Positions 17,609-26,436 of a stretch of DNA of 64,000 nucleotides are shown in pieces. This DNA is from Aurantiacibacter xanthus (GTDB lineage: Bacteria > Pseudomonadota > Alphaproteobacteria > Sphingomonadales > Sphingomonadaceae). The stretch spans positions 55,130 to 119,129 of the forward strand of contig NZ_QXFM01000112.1 of assembly GCF_003584015.1 (NCBI RefSeq), in the 5' to 3' direction. How positions within the stretch are numbered: the first letter of the stretch is position 1; each line of letters opens with the position of its first letter. The notes under the pieces were generated by a model. That model searched no databases and had not been told where the DNA came from. It saw nothing but the letters and a program-made list of their open reading frames with translations. Position numbers and translations under genes: made by a program.

Positions 17609-18256
17609 TTACAAATCCTCATAGATCGAGATGGCCTCGTCCACGTCCTCGTATACGGTGGCAACCCCGTCGTTCAGAACAATCGCTCGATTACAGTATT
17701 GCTTCACAGTTGTCAGACTGTGCGAAGCCAGCAGCAAGGCGCGATCTTCGCGGTCCTCGAAAAACGCGGACTGGCACTTGTCGCGAAAGTTCTTGTCGCC
17801 CACCATAATGACCTCGTCGATCAGGTAGCAATCGAACTCAATTCCCAAAGATAAAGCGAAAGCCAGCCGCGCGCGCATACCCGAAGAATACTGTTTCACC
17901 GGCATGCGCAGGTTGTGGCCGAGCTCGGTAAATTCTTCCACGAAGGCACGCATTTCAGCGTAGGGCTTGTCATAGATACGGGCGATGAAGCGGGCGTTGT
18001 CGTATCCTGTCAGGCTGCCCTGGAAGCCGCCAGAAAAACCAAGCGGCCAGGAACAGCTCATCTTGCGGATGATCTTGCCAGACGTCGGCATTTCTACGCC
18101 GCCAATCAGGCGGATCAAAGTCGATTTGCCGGCACCGTTACGCCCGAGAAGCCCGATCCGGTCGCGCGGATTGATATTAAAGTCCACGCCCTTCAGTACC
18201 GTCTTCCTGATGTGGCCGACACGGTATTCTTTGCGGATATCGCGGCACTCGATCAT
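17609..18256 (-). CDS. kpsT: Capsular polysaccharide ABC exporter, ATP-binding subunit
   Basis: The protein is 215 aa from the ATG at 18256, which overlaps the kpsM stop by 4 nt (ATGA). Reading further upstream adds residues of no family resemblance. Visible are Walker A (GLLGRNGAGKST), the Q-loop region, a slightly unusual signature (KQYSSGMRARLAFALSL), Walker B (FDCYLIDEVIMVGD) and the switch His (LLASHS). DEV in place of DEP/DEA after Walker B is typical of the KpsT/Wzt group. There is no C-terminal carbohydrate-binding domain such as Wzt-O9a carries, so substrate selection would not be by a fused cap-recognition domain. It energises export of lipid-linked polysaccharide across the inner membrane. 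Confidence 0.92.
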   Translation of the reverse strand: MIECRDIRKEYRVGHIRKTVLKGVDFNINPRDRIGLLGRNGAGKSTLIRLIGGVEMPTSGKIIRKMSCSWPLGFSGGFQGSLTGYDNARFIARIYDKPYAEMRAFVEEFTELGHNLRMPVKQYSSGMRARLAFALSLGIEFDCYLIDEVIMVGDKNFRDKCQSAFFEDREDRALLLASHSLTTVKQYCNRAIVLNDGVATVYEDVDEAISIYEDL

Positions 18257-19035
18257 GATACGGTCATCGTCCGGCGCACAACGCGCACCAGGATCAGCCC
18301 GACGAGCAGGCATATTAGCGAAACGCTGAGTGCCTTCGGAATGTCGTAATAGGGGGTGACCAGGTTGCCGAATACACCGTAGCGCATCATCTCCATCCCA
18401 CTAACCATCGGTGACCACATAAGCGGTTCACGCAAGCTGGGCGTCAGCCATGAGGCCATGTTGAACACGCCGGAAAAGGGAATGGCAATGTAGACGCTGA
18501 TCGGCACCAGTTTTTCGACCACCTCCGACATCTCAGAGAGTGGGGCGAGCACCATGGAAACAGCCATCACGAAAAAGACATAGATCGCCCATCCGGCAAT
18601 TAGCATGCCGACATCGTGAGGCAGAGGGAAGTAGCCCAGGAATATCAAAACGGTTCCAGCGAACACATAGGCCATCATAGCCCCTACGATTTCGATGGTG
18701 ACGCGTACGACAATGAAGTCGAGCACCTTTACCTGCCGATGATACAGCAACGAGCTGTTGGACTGGAAGATCTTTGCTGAACGACCGAACGAGTGGCGCA
18801 GGAAGGTGAGCGGGATATAGCCGGTGACTACGAAAGCAATCACGTTGACTCCGTGATACTCCGGCCCACGCGCGAAGGTCCACACGAGACCGACGAGCCC
18901 CGCAAACAGCAGTGGTTCGGCCATGATCCACAGGAATCCGATGTTGTCGCGCCCGAAGCGCGTCAACAGCTCACGGATCATCAGGGCCTTCACGACCTTG
19001 ATCTGGATACGAAGGCCTTGGGAGAAACTCGCCAT
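18253..19035 (-). CDS. kpsM: Capsular polysaccharide ABC exporter, membrane subunit
   Basis: The 260-aa ABC-2 type permease begins with a short amphipathic N-terminus (QGLRIQIKVVKALMIRELLTRFGR) that is characteristic of KpsM/Wzm. About six membrane segments follow, for example FLWIMAEPLLFAGLVGLVW, VVTGYIPLTFLRHSF, VGAMMAYVFAGTVLIFLGYF and ALSVSLICLLVGLILVRVV. It pairs with KpsT (4-nt overlap) and lies 3 nt downstream of kpsE, so the three are one operon. Its job is to flip or thread the finished polysaccharide through the inner membrane. Confidence 0.92.
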   Translation of the reverse strand: MASFSQGLRIQIKVVKALMIRELLTRFGRDNIGFLWIMAEPLLFAGLVGLVWTFARGPEYHGVNVIAFVVTGYIPLTFLRHSFGRSAKIFQSNSSLLYHRQVKVLDFIVVRVTIEIVGAMMAYVFAGTVLIFLGYFPLPHDVGMLIAGWAIYVFFVMAVSMVLAPLSEMSEVVEKLVPISVYIAIPFSGVFNMASWLTPSLREPLMWSPMVSGMEMMRYGVFGNLVTPYYDIPKALSVSLICLLVGLILVRVVRRTMTVS

Positions 19036-19038
19036 CGC

Positions 19039-20202
19039 CTAACTTTCCGGGGCGTGCTCGCGAATGCCGACGGCGAGCATCCAGCCGACCAGATAGAGGC
19101 ACAGGGAGGCAAAAATCACCGCCAGGATGCTCTTCATTCGGTTTGGAAGTGTCGGGGCATCAGGGAGATTGGGTTCGACCACCCGCTCAAGATAGTACTG
19201 CTGCTGCTCGGCCTCGACACGCGCCTGTTCCAGAGAGGCATTGGCTGCATTTAACAGCTGTGTTGCAAACTCCTGTTCTACTAGGAGATTCTCATATTCG
19301 GACAAGCGAGACGCAAGGCCATCGGTGGTCCCGACCGCGCGACTCGTTTGTGAATCAATCTGCTGCCGGGTTGCTGCGATGCGCTCCCGAAGGGCAGGGA
19401 TCGAAGGATGGTTGGGGGCCATGCGCTGCAATTGGGAAAGCTGCGCCCGCAGCGCGGCTTCCTGTGTGATCAGCTCATTGGAGACCGCCATCACGCCCAT
19501 ACCTTCCTGCTGCGGATCGAGAATCCGGGTGGAGTTGCGATAGGCACCGAGACGAATGCGCGCCTCGCGCACGCGCTTCTGCGCTGTTTCCACCCGCTCC
19601 TCGGCTTCAGTGATAGACTGCTCGTTGATCCGCTCATTGAGCCTGTTGACCAGGTCTTCGCTCAAATCGAGCAGTCCGAGGTTGATCGCTTGCGCCTCTT
19701 TCGGAGTAAATGCCTGGACTTTCAATTCACTAAGGCCGCTGACCGGGTCGGGCATGACGGAAACCTTCGAGCGGTAAAATGAGAATAGATCCTCGAACGA
19801 ATCGTCATGCCAAGGCTGGGGGAAGCGACTGAATACATCGGCTTCAGTGGATGAGTAGACAGCGCGGACGTCTACTTTGCGGGAAAGGTCGGCAAGGGCA
19901 TCGCGTGATTGCATGTAACCGACGACCTCATTCGACTGCTCCTGCCCGCTCCCGAGCCCGGTTCGCTGGAGAAGGCTGCCGATCGAGGTGAGGTTTGCCG
20001 ACTGCTTGCTTGGCGCCTTGATGACGAAACTCGATTGCGAGACATAGACGTCCGCCGCAATGAAGCCAAAATAGAGAACGCCGATCAGCGATGGCAAGAT
20101 TACGAAAAGGCCAAACCAGCGCCATCGCTTCAACATAGCGAGGGCTTTATTTTTGGTGGCCGTTTCGCCAGCTTGGCGTTGAAGGTCTGGATCATGGTGC
20201 AT
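19039..20202 (-). CDS. kpsE: Capsule export inner-membrane periplasmic adaptor (KpsE-like)
   Basis: The protein has 387 aa from the ATG at 20202; a TTG two codons upstream is also possible and neither has a clear ribosome site. There is a membrane segment near residues 30-50 (GLFVILPSLIGVLYFGFIAADVY), a Wzz-type periplasmic N-domain, a long coiled coil (about 180-340, NERINEQSITEAEERVETAQ) and a second membrane segment at the C-terminus (SILAVIFASLCLYLVGWML). This PCP-3/KpsE layout connects the ABC exporter to the outer-membrane OPX channel. It is the first gene of the operon kpsE-kpsM-kpsT-143 aa protein-917 aa glycosyltransferase. Confidence 0.9.
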   Translation of the reverse strand: MHHDPDLQRQAGETATKNKALAMLKRWRWFGLFVILPSLIGVLYFGFIAADVYVSQSSFVIKAPSKQSANLTSIGSLLQRTGLGSGQEQSNEVVGYMQSRDALADLSRKVDVRAVYSSTEADVFSRFPQPWHDDSFEDLFSFYRSKVSVMPDPVSGLSELKVQAFTPKEAQAINLGLLDLSEDLVNRLNERINEQSITEAEERVETAQKRVREARIRLGAYRNSTRILDPQQEGMGVMAVSNELITQEAALRAQLSQLQRMAPNHPSIPALRERIAATRQQIDSQTSRAVGTTDGLASRLSEYENLLVEQEFATQLLNAANASLEQARVEAEQQQYYLERVVEPNLPDAPTLPNRMKSILAVIFASLCLYLVGWMLAVGIREHAPES

Positions 20203-20438
20203 TGGCAAAAAATCAACTCAATCACGGATGAGCAAGCAGTGCGCACTCATTTTGGCTGGCGAATCTCAAGTCAGCGTCTGATGGAAATCGCTGGATGAGG
20301 CTCTCACAAACAATCCTGTATATGGCAAGCAGCGAGCTTGAGATTTAGCCATAGGCTTTCTGCACGACGCCGTTAACGCAATGCTCCGCGAAACACACGT
20401 TTTTTTCAGCTGTTTCGTCGCGCCGGTCGCCATCGCGA

Positions 20439-21239
20439 TCACCGAACGGTGTCGGCGATCCCGTCCGACAGCATGCGGAGAAAGCGCGCTGTCCTGCGAT
20501 TTCCTCGCCATACCGTGCGCAGCAAATCCCAGAAATCGGGGCGCAAGCTGCCGCGTTCATCCAGCGCGCAATACATACGCCAAAACCGCTCCACCCCCAG
20601 CACCTGTGGCATCAGGAACACGCCATGGTAGCCAAAGCTTGAAGTCGGATCGCCCGCACGTTCCGCCGCAAAGGCATCGGCCACATCGACCGGAGCGAAG
20701 CGCATCCCCTGCTGCTCCAACAGCGCGCGGTTCGTGCGACATATCGCAACGTCCTCCGGGTGGTGAGCCTCGAACTCGGTGGTACGGCAGGCCTCCATCA
20801 ACCGCTTGCTGCGCAAAGAAAACCCGCCATTACCGACCTCGCGGCCATCATCGAACTGCGGCCAGCTCGCGCCGACATAGTCGTAATCGAGAAACTCTGG
20901 TTGCCAGTGAGCGGGATCGATCACGTGCCCGTCCCATTGCACCACAAGGCAATGCTCGGTGGCGATGTGGTCGACCAGCCGGGTGAGCATGAACTGCGAA
21001 TAGGCCCGGGCCGAAGTCAGCCGTTCAATCGGCACCACCCGGATTGCGCCCTCAGCATCACCCGCAGCGCCCACATCATGTGTACACAGGATCACATCGG
21101 CGAAGTCCACATATTGCATGCAGATCCGCAAGGCCTCGATCGTGGCGGGCAGGTTGGTCGAGCTGACCGCGCACAGCGTGATGCTTGGCAGGTGTAGGCG
21201 CTTGCCTGGCGCAGGAGCCATCAATCCATCGTCAGACAT
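20439..21239 (-). CDS. DUF5672-family protein (putative glycosyltransferase-like)
   Basis: The 266-aa protein has the pattern of DUF5672: an N-terminal ITLCAVSSTN strand, a middle VVQWDGHVIDP segment, then YDYVGASWPQF, VGNGGFSLRSKRLME, EDVAICR and SSFGYHGVF. Family members occur in polysaccharide clusters and are presumed glycosyltransferases of a GT2/GT8-like fold, with no established reaction that I can cite. It lies 9 nt downstream of the GT2 gene and is the last gene of the rmlACDB-GT2 run. The 236 bp between it and kpsE (20,203-20,438) show nothing recognisable. Confidence 0.75.
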   Translation of the reverse strand: MSDDGLMAPAPGKRLHLPSITLCAVSSTNLPATIEALRICMQYVDFADVILCTHDVGAAGDAEGAIRVVPIERLTSARAYSQFMLTRLVDHIATEHCLVVQWDGHVIDPAHWQPEFLDYDYVGASWPQFDDGREVGNGGFSLRSKRLMEACRTTEFEAHHPEDVAICRTNRALLEQQGMRFAPVDVADAFAAERAGDPTSSFGYHGVFLMPQVLGVERFWRMYCALDERGSLRPDFWDLLRTVWRGNRRTARFLRMLSDGIADTVR

Positions 21240-21248
21240 CGGCCTATC

Positions 21249-22922
21249 CTAAATCCGCACCATGAACTGCTCGCTGACCGGGCTGAGCGCGGGATGGTGG
21301 AACGGGTCCGCCGGCCAGCTGCGCCAGTCGTCCTCCGGGCGAGGTTCGCGCAGGCCCCAGCGGTCGCGCAAGAAGGAAACCTCTCTGGCTGCACGCTCCG
21401 CTCCGACCGAATCGCGATCGAACCCGCGCGACACCGACTCGTGATGCACCAGCCGGGCTCGCGGTTCGTAAAGGCTCTGCCAGCCGCGCGCATTCAGCCT
21501 CAGGCACAGATCCACATCGTTGAACGACACGGCAAAGTGATCCGCGTCAAAGCCGCCCACGGCAAGAAAGCTGCTCTTGCGCAGCACCATGCAGGCAGCG
21601 GTGACGGCGGAGGTGAACTGCGGCAGGGCATGGCGGTGGAAGTAGCCCACCTCCTCCGGCCTGAGCAAGCGGTGGGCATGCGCAGCCCCGCCGCCGATGC
21701 CGACGACTACGCCGGCATGCTGAATCCGCCCGTCGGGATAGAGCAACTGCGCACCCACCGCGCCCACCTCTGCGCGCATGGCCTGATGTGCCATCACTGT
21801 CAGCCAGTGCGGATCGGTGATTTCGATATCGTTGTTGAGGAAGCACAGCAGTTCGCCCGAGGCTTCGGCGACAGCGCGGTTGTTGAGCGCGGCGAAATTG
21901 AACGGCCCGTCGTCGCGCAGCACACGGGCAAAGTCCGGGGCGAGACCGGCAAGGAAGCGCAAGGTTTCGGGCTCGTCGCTCCCGTTGTCGATCACGATGA
22001 TCTCCGTGTCGCCGGGATAGTCTGTGGTGGCGAGGCCATCGAGGCAGGTGCGCAGCAGGTCGGCACGGTTGCGGGTGGGGACGATAACACTGACACTCGG
22101 CAGCCTGCCGTGCTCCTCGGCGCTGAGCGCCAGCGGGGCGGGGCGCTGAGGCTTGGGCCGCGTGCGCCGGTGGTAGAGTACCTCGCGCAGGTGCAAAGGT
22201 GGTGCGCCTTGTGATGCGGTCCGAGTGGCGGTCCGACGGGCAAGGTCGGCGGGCCAGTCGTCAGCGAGCGGGACGGTGAGATCTGCGTCTGCCAGCCGCA
22301 CCAATGCGGTGCCTGCAAGATAGTCGAAATGGCGCGACAACTCAGCGTTCCAGTCCGGCTTGAAATGCGGATCGCAGCGGCGGCCTTTATCGTCCAGCAG
22401 ATCGTCGTCGGCGTAGATGAGGTGGGTCGAGTCAGCGGCATCGGCCAATGCCGTGCGCAATGCTGCACCCGCGCCCCTGGCGAGAAGGTCGCCGCCGTAG
22501 ATCGGCAGCACCCATGCTCCTTGCGCCTCCCGCAAGACCGTTTGCAGCGTGGAGTCGGGGCGTGAGGGCACAAGGTGGGCCTCGATACCCTCGGCGGCGA
22601 GGCTGGCCAGCGTGGCCTCCTCCCCGGCACCGCTGCGGACCAGCGCGACGACGGGCGGAGCGGCAATCTCGTTGCGGGTTTGCGCCGTGCCCATGTCCGC
22701 TTCCTGTGCCAGCCACAGGCGATAGGCGCGCGGCGATTTTCCGAGCAAGGGGGCGATGGTGAGCCGGGCGCGCAGGCGCTTGCCGCAGAGCCTCCACCAC
22801 AGGCCGCGCAAATAGCGCGCGGGGCTCAGCCGCAGGGCATCGGCATGAACTGCCAGCCGCAACAGCGCATGGCTGCCACCTCGGGAAACCGTTTGAGCGT
22901 GGTGAGGCAATTCCGCCGTCAT
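21249..22922 (-). CDS. Family 2 glycosyltransferase, paralogue of the gene at 1484
   Basis: The protein is 557 aa from the ATG at 22922, which has a GGGAG ribosome site about 7 nt upstream. The frame is open for 48 codons further up, but that part overlaps nothing meaningful. The N-terminus carries LWWRLCGKRLRAR, as in the first paralogue. The GT2 domain has VSVIVPTRNRADLLRTC, VIDNGSDEPETLRF, FLNNDIEITDPHWL and FNDVDLCLRLNARG. Its position directly after rmlB and before the DUF5672 gene makes a rhamnosyltransferase role plausible, but this is inference from context. Confidence 0.85.
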   Translation of the reverse strand: MTAELPHHAQTVSRGGSHALLRLAVHADALRLSPARYLRGLWWRLCGKRLRARLTIAPLLGKSPRAYRLWLAQEADMGTAQTRNEIAAPPVVALVRSGAGEEATLASLAAEGIEAHLVPSRPDSTLQTVLREAQGAWVLPIYGGDLLARGAGAALRTALADAADSTHLIYADDDLLDDKGRRCDPHFKPDWNAELSRHFDYLAGTALVRLADADLTVPLADDWPADLARRTATRTASQGAPPLHLREVLYHRRTRPKPQRPAPLALSAEEHGRLPSVSVIVPTRNRADLLRTCLDGLATTDYPGDTEIIVIDNGSDEPETLRFLAGLAPDFARVLRDDGPFNFAALNNRAVAEASGELLCFLNNDIEITDPHWLTVMAHQAMRAEVGAVGAQLLYPDGRIQHAGVVVGIGGGAAHAHRLLRPEEVGYFHRHALPQFTSAVTAACMVLRKSSFLAVGGFDADHFAVSFNDVDLCLRLNARGWQSLYEPRARLVHHESVSRGFDRDSVGAERAAREVSFLRDRWGLREPRPEDDWRSWPADPFHHPALSPVSEQFMVRI

Positions 22923-22989
22923 GACCACTCCCGTGCCAATTCCGCCGGGCCTTGGCAATGCGGCTCCATCTGTACCCGGCACGCGCTGA

Positions 22990-24045
22990 TCACCGCTGCA
23001 ACAGCGCCTGCCACCAGTCCTCGTTGGCGAGATACCACGCCAGCGTCGCCGCAAACCCCTCGGCAAAGCTGTTGTGCGGGTGGTAGCCTAGCTCGCGCTC
23101 GATCTTGCTGCAATCGATGGCATAGCGCCGGTCATGCCCCGCGCGGTCGGTGACGAAGGTCTTGAGCTCGCCCGTTGCCTTGCCGCTGGCGGCGGGGGCA
23201 TCGGGGTAGCGCGCGGCAAGCCCCTCCACCTCCACGAAGGCGCGGTCCACTGCCGCGCAGATCGCGTCGATCACGGTCATGTTGGGCAGCTCCTCGCCGC
23301 CGCCGATGTTGTAGACCTCGCCCGGCTTGCCCTTTTCCAGCACCAGTTCGATGCCGCGGCAATGGTCCTCCACGTGCAGCCAGTCGCGCACGTTCATGCC
23401 GTCGCCATAGATCGGCAGGCTGCGCCCTTCGAGGCAGTTGATCAGAAACAGCGGGATCAGCTTTTCGGGGAATTGATAGGGACCGTAGTTGTTCGAGCAA
23501 TTGCTCGTCGTGGTCTCAAGCCCGAAGGTGTGGTGGTAGGCGCGCACGAGATGGTCGCTCGCGGCCTTGCTCGCCGAATAGGGCGAGTTGGGAGCATAGG
23601 GCGTGGTTTCGCTGAAGGCCGGGTCACCGGGGCCGAGCGAGCCATAGACCTCGTCGGTCGAGACGTGGTGGAACCGGTGCGGGCGGCCCGAGCCTTCGCC
23701 AAGCCACACCATCCGCGCGGCCTTGAGCAGCGAATGGGTGCCATCGACATTGGTGCTGATGAAGGCGTCCGGCCCGCTGATCGAGCGGTCGACATGGCTT
23801 TCGGCGGCGAAGTGGACGAGCCGGTCGATCTTTCGATCGCGCAGCAGGCTTTCCACCAGCGCGGTGTCGCGGATGTCGCCTACCACCAGATCGACGCCGT
23901 CGAGCCCATCGAGATTGGCGGGGTTGCCGGCATAGGTCAGCAGGTCGAGCACGCAGACGGTGTCGTCAGGGTGCGCCTTGCGCCAGTGATGCACGAAGTT
24001 CGCGCCGATAAAACCCGCACCGCCGGTGACGAGAATCTCAGACAT
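22990..24045 (-). CDS. rmlB: dTDP-glucose 4,6-dehydratase
   Basis: RmlB makes dTDP-4-keto-6-deoxyglucose, the second step to dTDP-L-rhamnose. The start at 24045 gives the family N-terminus (MSEILVTGGAGFIGANFVHHW) and 351 aa. Seen are the NAD-binding GGAGFIG, HFAAESHVDRSI, the catalytic STDEVYGSLG and YSASKAASDHLVRAYHHT (Tyr-x3-Lys), then NCSNNYGPYQFPEKLIPL and the substrate-binding GDGMNVRDWLHVEDHC. It overlaps the end of rmlD by 8 nt. Gene order is rmlA-rmlC-rmlD-rmlB on the minus strand. Confidence 0.95.
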   Translation of the reverse strand: MSEILVTGGAGFIGANFVHHWRKAHPDDTVCVLDLLTYAGNPANLDGLDGVDLVVGDIRDTALVESLLRDRKIDRLVHFAAESHVDRSISGPDAFISTNVDGTHSLLKAARMVWLGEGSGRPHRFHHVSTDEVYGSLGPGDPAFSETTPYAPNSPYSASKAASDHLVRAYHHTFGLETTTSNCSNNYGPYQFPEKLIPLFLINCLEGRSLPIYGDGMNVRDWLHVEDHCRGIELVLEKGKPGEVYNIGGGEELPNMTVIDAICAAVDRAFVEVEGLAARYPDAPAASGKATGELKTFVTDRAGHDRRYAIDCSKIERELGYHPHNSFAEGFAATLAWYLANEDWWQALLQR

Positions 24046-24886
24046 GCGACGCTTCCTCTTTGAGCAGGGTGCGCAGATTGCTGCGCCAATGGGTGTGGCC
24101 ATCGCCCAGCAGCTCGCGCGTCTTGCTGCAGTCGAGCAGCGAGAAGGCGGGGCGCGCGGCGGGTGTGGGATAGGCGCTGGTGGGAATGGGAGTGATCGGG
24201 ATCGCCTCCTCCAGCAGGCCGAGCGCCAGCGCCTCTTCCTGAATGGCGACGGCGAAGTCGTACCAGCTGGCGACGCCCGCATCGCTGTGGTGGAAGGTGC
24301 CGGAGGCGTCCTTGGCGACCAATCCCCAGATGGTGCGGGCGAGGCCCGGTGCCCATGTCGGTGCGCCGATCTGGTCGGCCACCACGCTCAGGGCTGGCTT
24401 TTCCGCCATCAGCCGCAGCATGGTGCGCACGAAGTTCGCGCCGCCTGCGGTGTAGACCCAGGCCGTGCGCACGAGCAGGTCGCTGTCGCGCAGGTGGTCC
24501 TCACCCTCGGCCTTGCTGCGGCCATAGGCGGAGATCGGGTTGCGGCTGTCGTCGGGGCGGTAGGCGCGGCTCGCCGTGCCGTCGAACACGAAGTCGGTCG
24601 AGACGTGGACCAGCTTGCCCCGAAGCGCGGCGACCAGCGCGGCGACCGCCCGGGCATTGATGGCGCGCGCGGTGTCCTCGTCGCTTTCGGCCTTGTCGAC
24701 GGCGGTATAGGCGGCGGCGTTGATCACTAGATCGGGGGCGACCTGCTCCACCAGCGCGGCGACGGCGCTGGCATCGGCAAGGTCGCAGTCGTTGCGCGTG
24801 ACCGGGTGCAGGTCAGCCTCGGCGGGGGCCGTGGCGATCAGGCCGCGCCCCAGCTGGCCGTTGGCGCCGGTAATCAGGACTTTCAC
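24038..24886 (-). CDS. rmlD: dTDP-4-dehydrorhamnose reductase
   Basis: RmlD performs the final NAD(P)H-dependent reduction to dTDP-L-rhamnose. I choose the GTG at 24886, which overlaps the rmlC stop in GTGA and gives the family start ([15 protein letters not shown]). The protein is 282 aa, near the usual 290. It shows the SDR features GANGQLG, NAAAYTAVDKAE, STDFVFDG and the catalytic YGRSKAEGE (Tyr-x3-Lys). Confidence 0.93.
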   Translation of the reverse strand: MKVLITGANGQLGRGLIATAPAEADLHPVTRNDCDLADASAVAALVEQVAPDLVINAAAYTAVDKAESDEDTARAINARAVAALVAALRGKLVHVSTDFVFDGTASRAYRPDDSRNPISAYGRSKAEGEDHLRDSDLLVRTAWVYTAGGANFVRTMLRLMAEKPALSVVADQIGAPTWAPGLARTIWGLVAKDASGTFHHSDAGVASWYDFAVAIQEEALALGLLEEAIPITPIPTSAYPTPAARPAFSLLDCSKTRELLGDGHTHWRSNLRTLLKEEASHV

Positions 24887-25428
24887 GCAAAGGCCTCCAC
24901 ATCGCTCAGGGGCGTGCCCTTGGCGTCTTTCGTCGAAAGCTGCACCGCGATGCCATCGAGCGGCCATGCGATGGCGACATCAGGGTCGTCCCAGGCCAGC
25001 GAGTGTTCGTGCTGCGGGGCATAGGGGGCATCGCACTTGTAGAGGAAGTCGGTGTCGTCCTCGAGCGTGAGGAACCCGTGGGCAAAGCCCTGCGGCACCC
25101 AGAACATGCGCTTGTTCTCGGCCGAGAGTTCCACCCCGGTCCAGTGCCCGAAGGTGGGGGATGAGCGCCTGAGGTCCACCGCCACATCAAACACAGCGCC
25201 GCTGACGACCCGCACCAGTTTGCCCTGCGGACCGGGATTCTGGAAGTGCATGCCCCGCAGCACCCCCTTTTGCGAGCGCGAGTGGTTGTCCTGCACGAAG
25301 GCGATGTCGAGCCCCGCTTCGGCGAACTGCGCGGCGTTCCAGCTTTCCATGAAGAAGCCGCGTTCGTCGCCGAACACCTTCGGCTCGATAATCAGCGGGC
25401 CGGGGATGTCGCATTCGGTGACAATCAT
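24883..25428 (-). CDS. rmlC: dTDP-4-dehydrorhamnose 3,5-epimerase
   Basis: The protein is 181 aa, the usual length for this cupin-fold epimerase. Seen are [17 protein letters not shown], the active-site region [18 protein letters not shown] (His-containing), [23 protein letters not shown], and [13 protein letters not shown]. The start ATG overlaps the rmlA stop by 4 nt and its own stop overlaps rmlD by 4 nt, so the cassette is tightly coupled. Confidence 0.95.
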   Translation of the reverse strand: MIVTECDIPGPLIIEPKVFGDERGFFMESWNAAQFAEAGLDIAFVQDNHSRSQKGVLRGMHFQNPGPQGKLVRVVSGAVFDVAVDLRRSSPTFGHWTGVELSAENKRMFWVPQGFAHGFLTLEDDTDFLYKCDAPYAPQHEHSLAWDDPDVAIAWPLDGIAVQLSTKDAKGTPLSDVEAFA

Positions 25429-26318
25429 CGGCCCCGCCCGTCGTGCAGCAGCGCCATCAGGTATTCGCCGTAGCCCGACTTTCTCAGCGGCGCGGCAATC
25501 GCCTCCAGCCTGGCATCGTCGATGAAGCCCTGCCGCCAGGCAATCTCCTCGGGGCAGCAGATCTTGAGGCCCTGCCGCTCCTCGGTGATGCGGACATAGC
25601 TGGCGGCATCGAGCAGCGAGCCATGGGTGCCGGTGTCGAGCCAGGCAAAGCCTCGCCCCATGATCTCGACCGACAGCGCGCCGTCGTCGAGATAGAGGCG
25701 GTTGAGGTCGGTGATCTCAAGCTCCCCGCGCGGCGAGGGCTTCAGGTCGCGGGCGCGGTCGACCACGGTGTTGTCGTAGAAGTAGAGGCCGGTAACCGCA
25801 TAGTTCGACTTCGGTTGCGCGGGCTTTTCCTCCAGCGACGAGGCGACCCCGTTCCCATCGAAATCGACCACGCCATAGGCGGTTGGGTCGTTAACCCGGT
25901 AGGCAAAGACGCTGGCTCCGCTGGTGCGTGCGGCGGCATTGCCGAGCAGTTCGGGAAGCCCGTGACCGTAGAAGATGTTATCGCCCAGCACGAGCGCGCT
26001 CGGATGATTGCCCAAGAAGTCGGCCCCGATGTGGAAGGCCTGAGCGAGGCCTTCGGGCTCCGGTTGCACCGCGTAGCTGAGCACCACGCCGAAATCCGAC
26101 CCATCGCCCAGCACCCGGCGGAACTGCTCCTGATCTTCGGGAGTGGTGATGATCAGAATATCGCGAATGCCCGCCATCATCAGTGTGGACAGCGGATAGT
26201 AAATCATCGGCTTGTCGAAGACCGGCATCAATTGCTTCGAAACGCCGCGTGTCAGCGGATAGAGCCGCGTTCCCGAGCCTCCGGCGAGAATTATTCCTCT
26301 GCGCGCGATGTCCATCAT
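25425..26318 (-). CDS. rmlA: Glucose-1-phosphate thymidylyltransferase
   Basis: The protein is 297 aa and makes dTDP-glucose, the committing and feedback-controlled step. The nucleotide-binding loop [16 protein letters not shown] and the downstream [18 protein letters not shown] are intact, as are VLGDNIFYG and TGLYFYDN. Two adjacent ATG codons begin the frame (26318 and 26315). It is the first gene of the rml cassette, 118 nt after lptA on the same strand. That 118-nt leader contains an imperfect GC stem (around 26,330-26,362, CAGCC...GGCTG) without a T-run, so I do not call it a terminator. Confidence 0.95.
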   Translation of the reverse strand: MMDIARRGIILAGGSGTRLYPLTRGVSKQLMPVFDKPMIYYPLSTLMMAGIRDILIITTPEDQEQFRRVLGDGSDFGVVLSYAVQPEPEGLAQAFHIGADFLGNHPSALVLGDNIFYGHGLPELLGNAAARTSGASVFAYRVNDPTAYGVVDFDGNGVASSLEEKPAQPKSNYAVTGLYFYDNTVVDRARDLKPSPRGELEITDLNRLYLDDGALSVEIMGRGFAWLDTGTHGSLLDAASYVRITEERQGLKICCPEEIAWRQGFIDDARLEAIAAPLRKSGYGEYLMALLHDGRGR

Positions 26319-26436
26319 TCCCTGCTTCAGCCGTCCTGCTCCAGGATGGAGCGGGCTGGCTTCAGTTCAGTACAGAAGTTTCGCCTCGGGCCAAGAGATG
26401 TCGCCGGTCTGAAAGCTCGATTAACCTACTGAGCAA

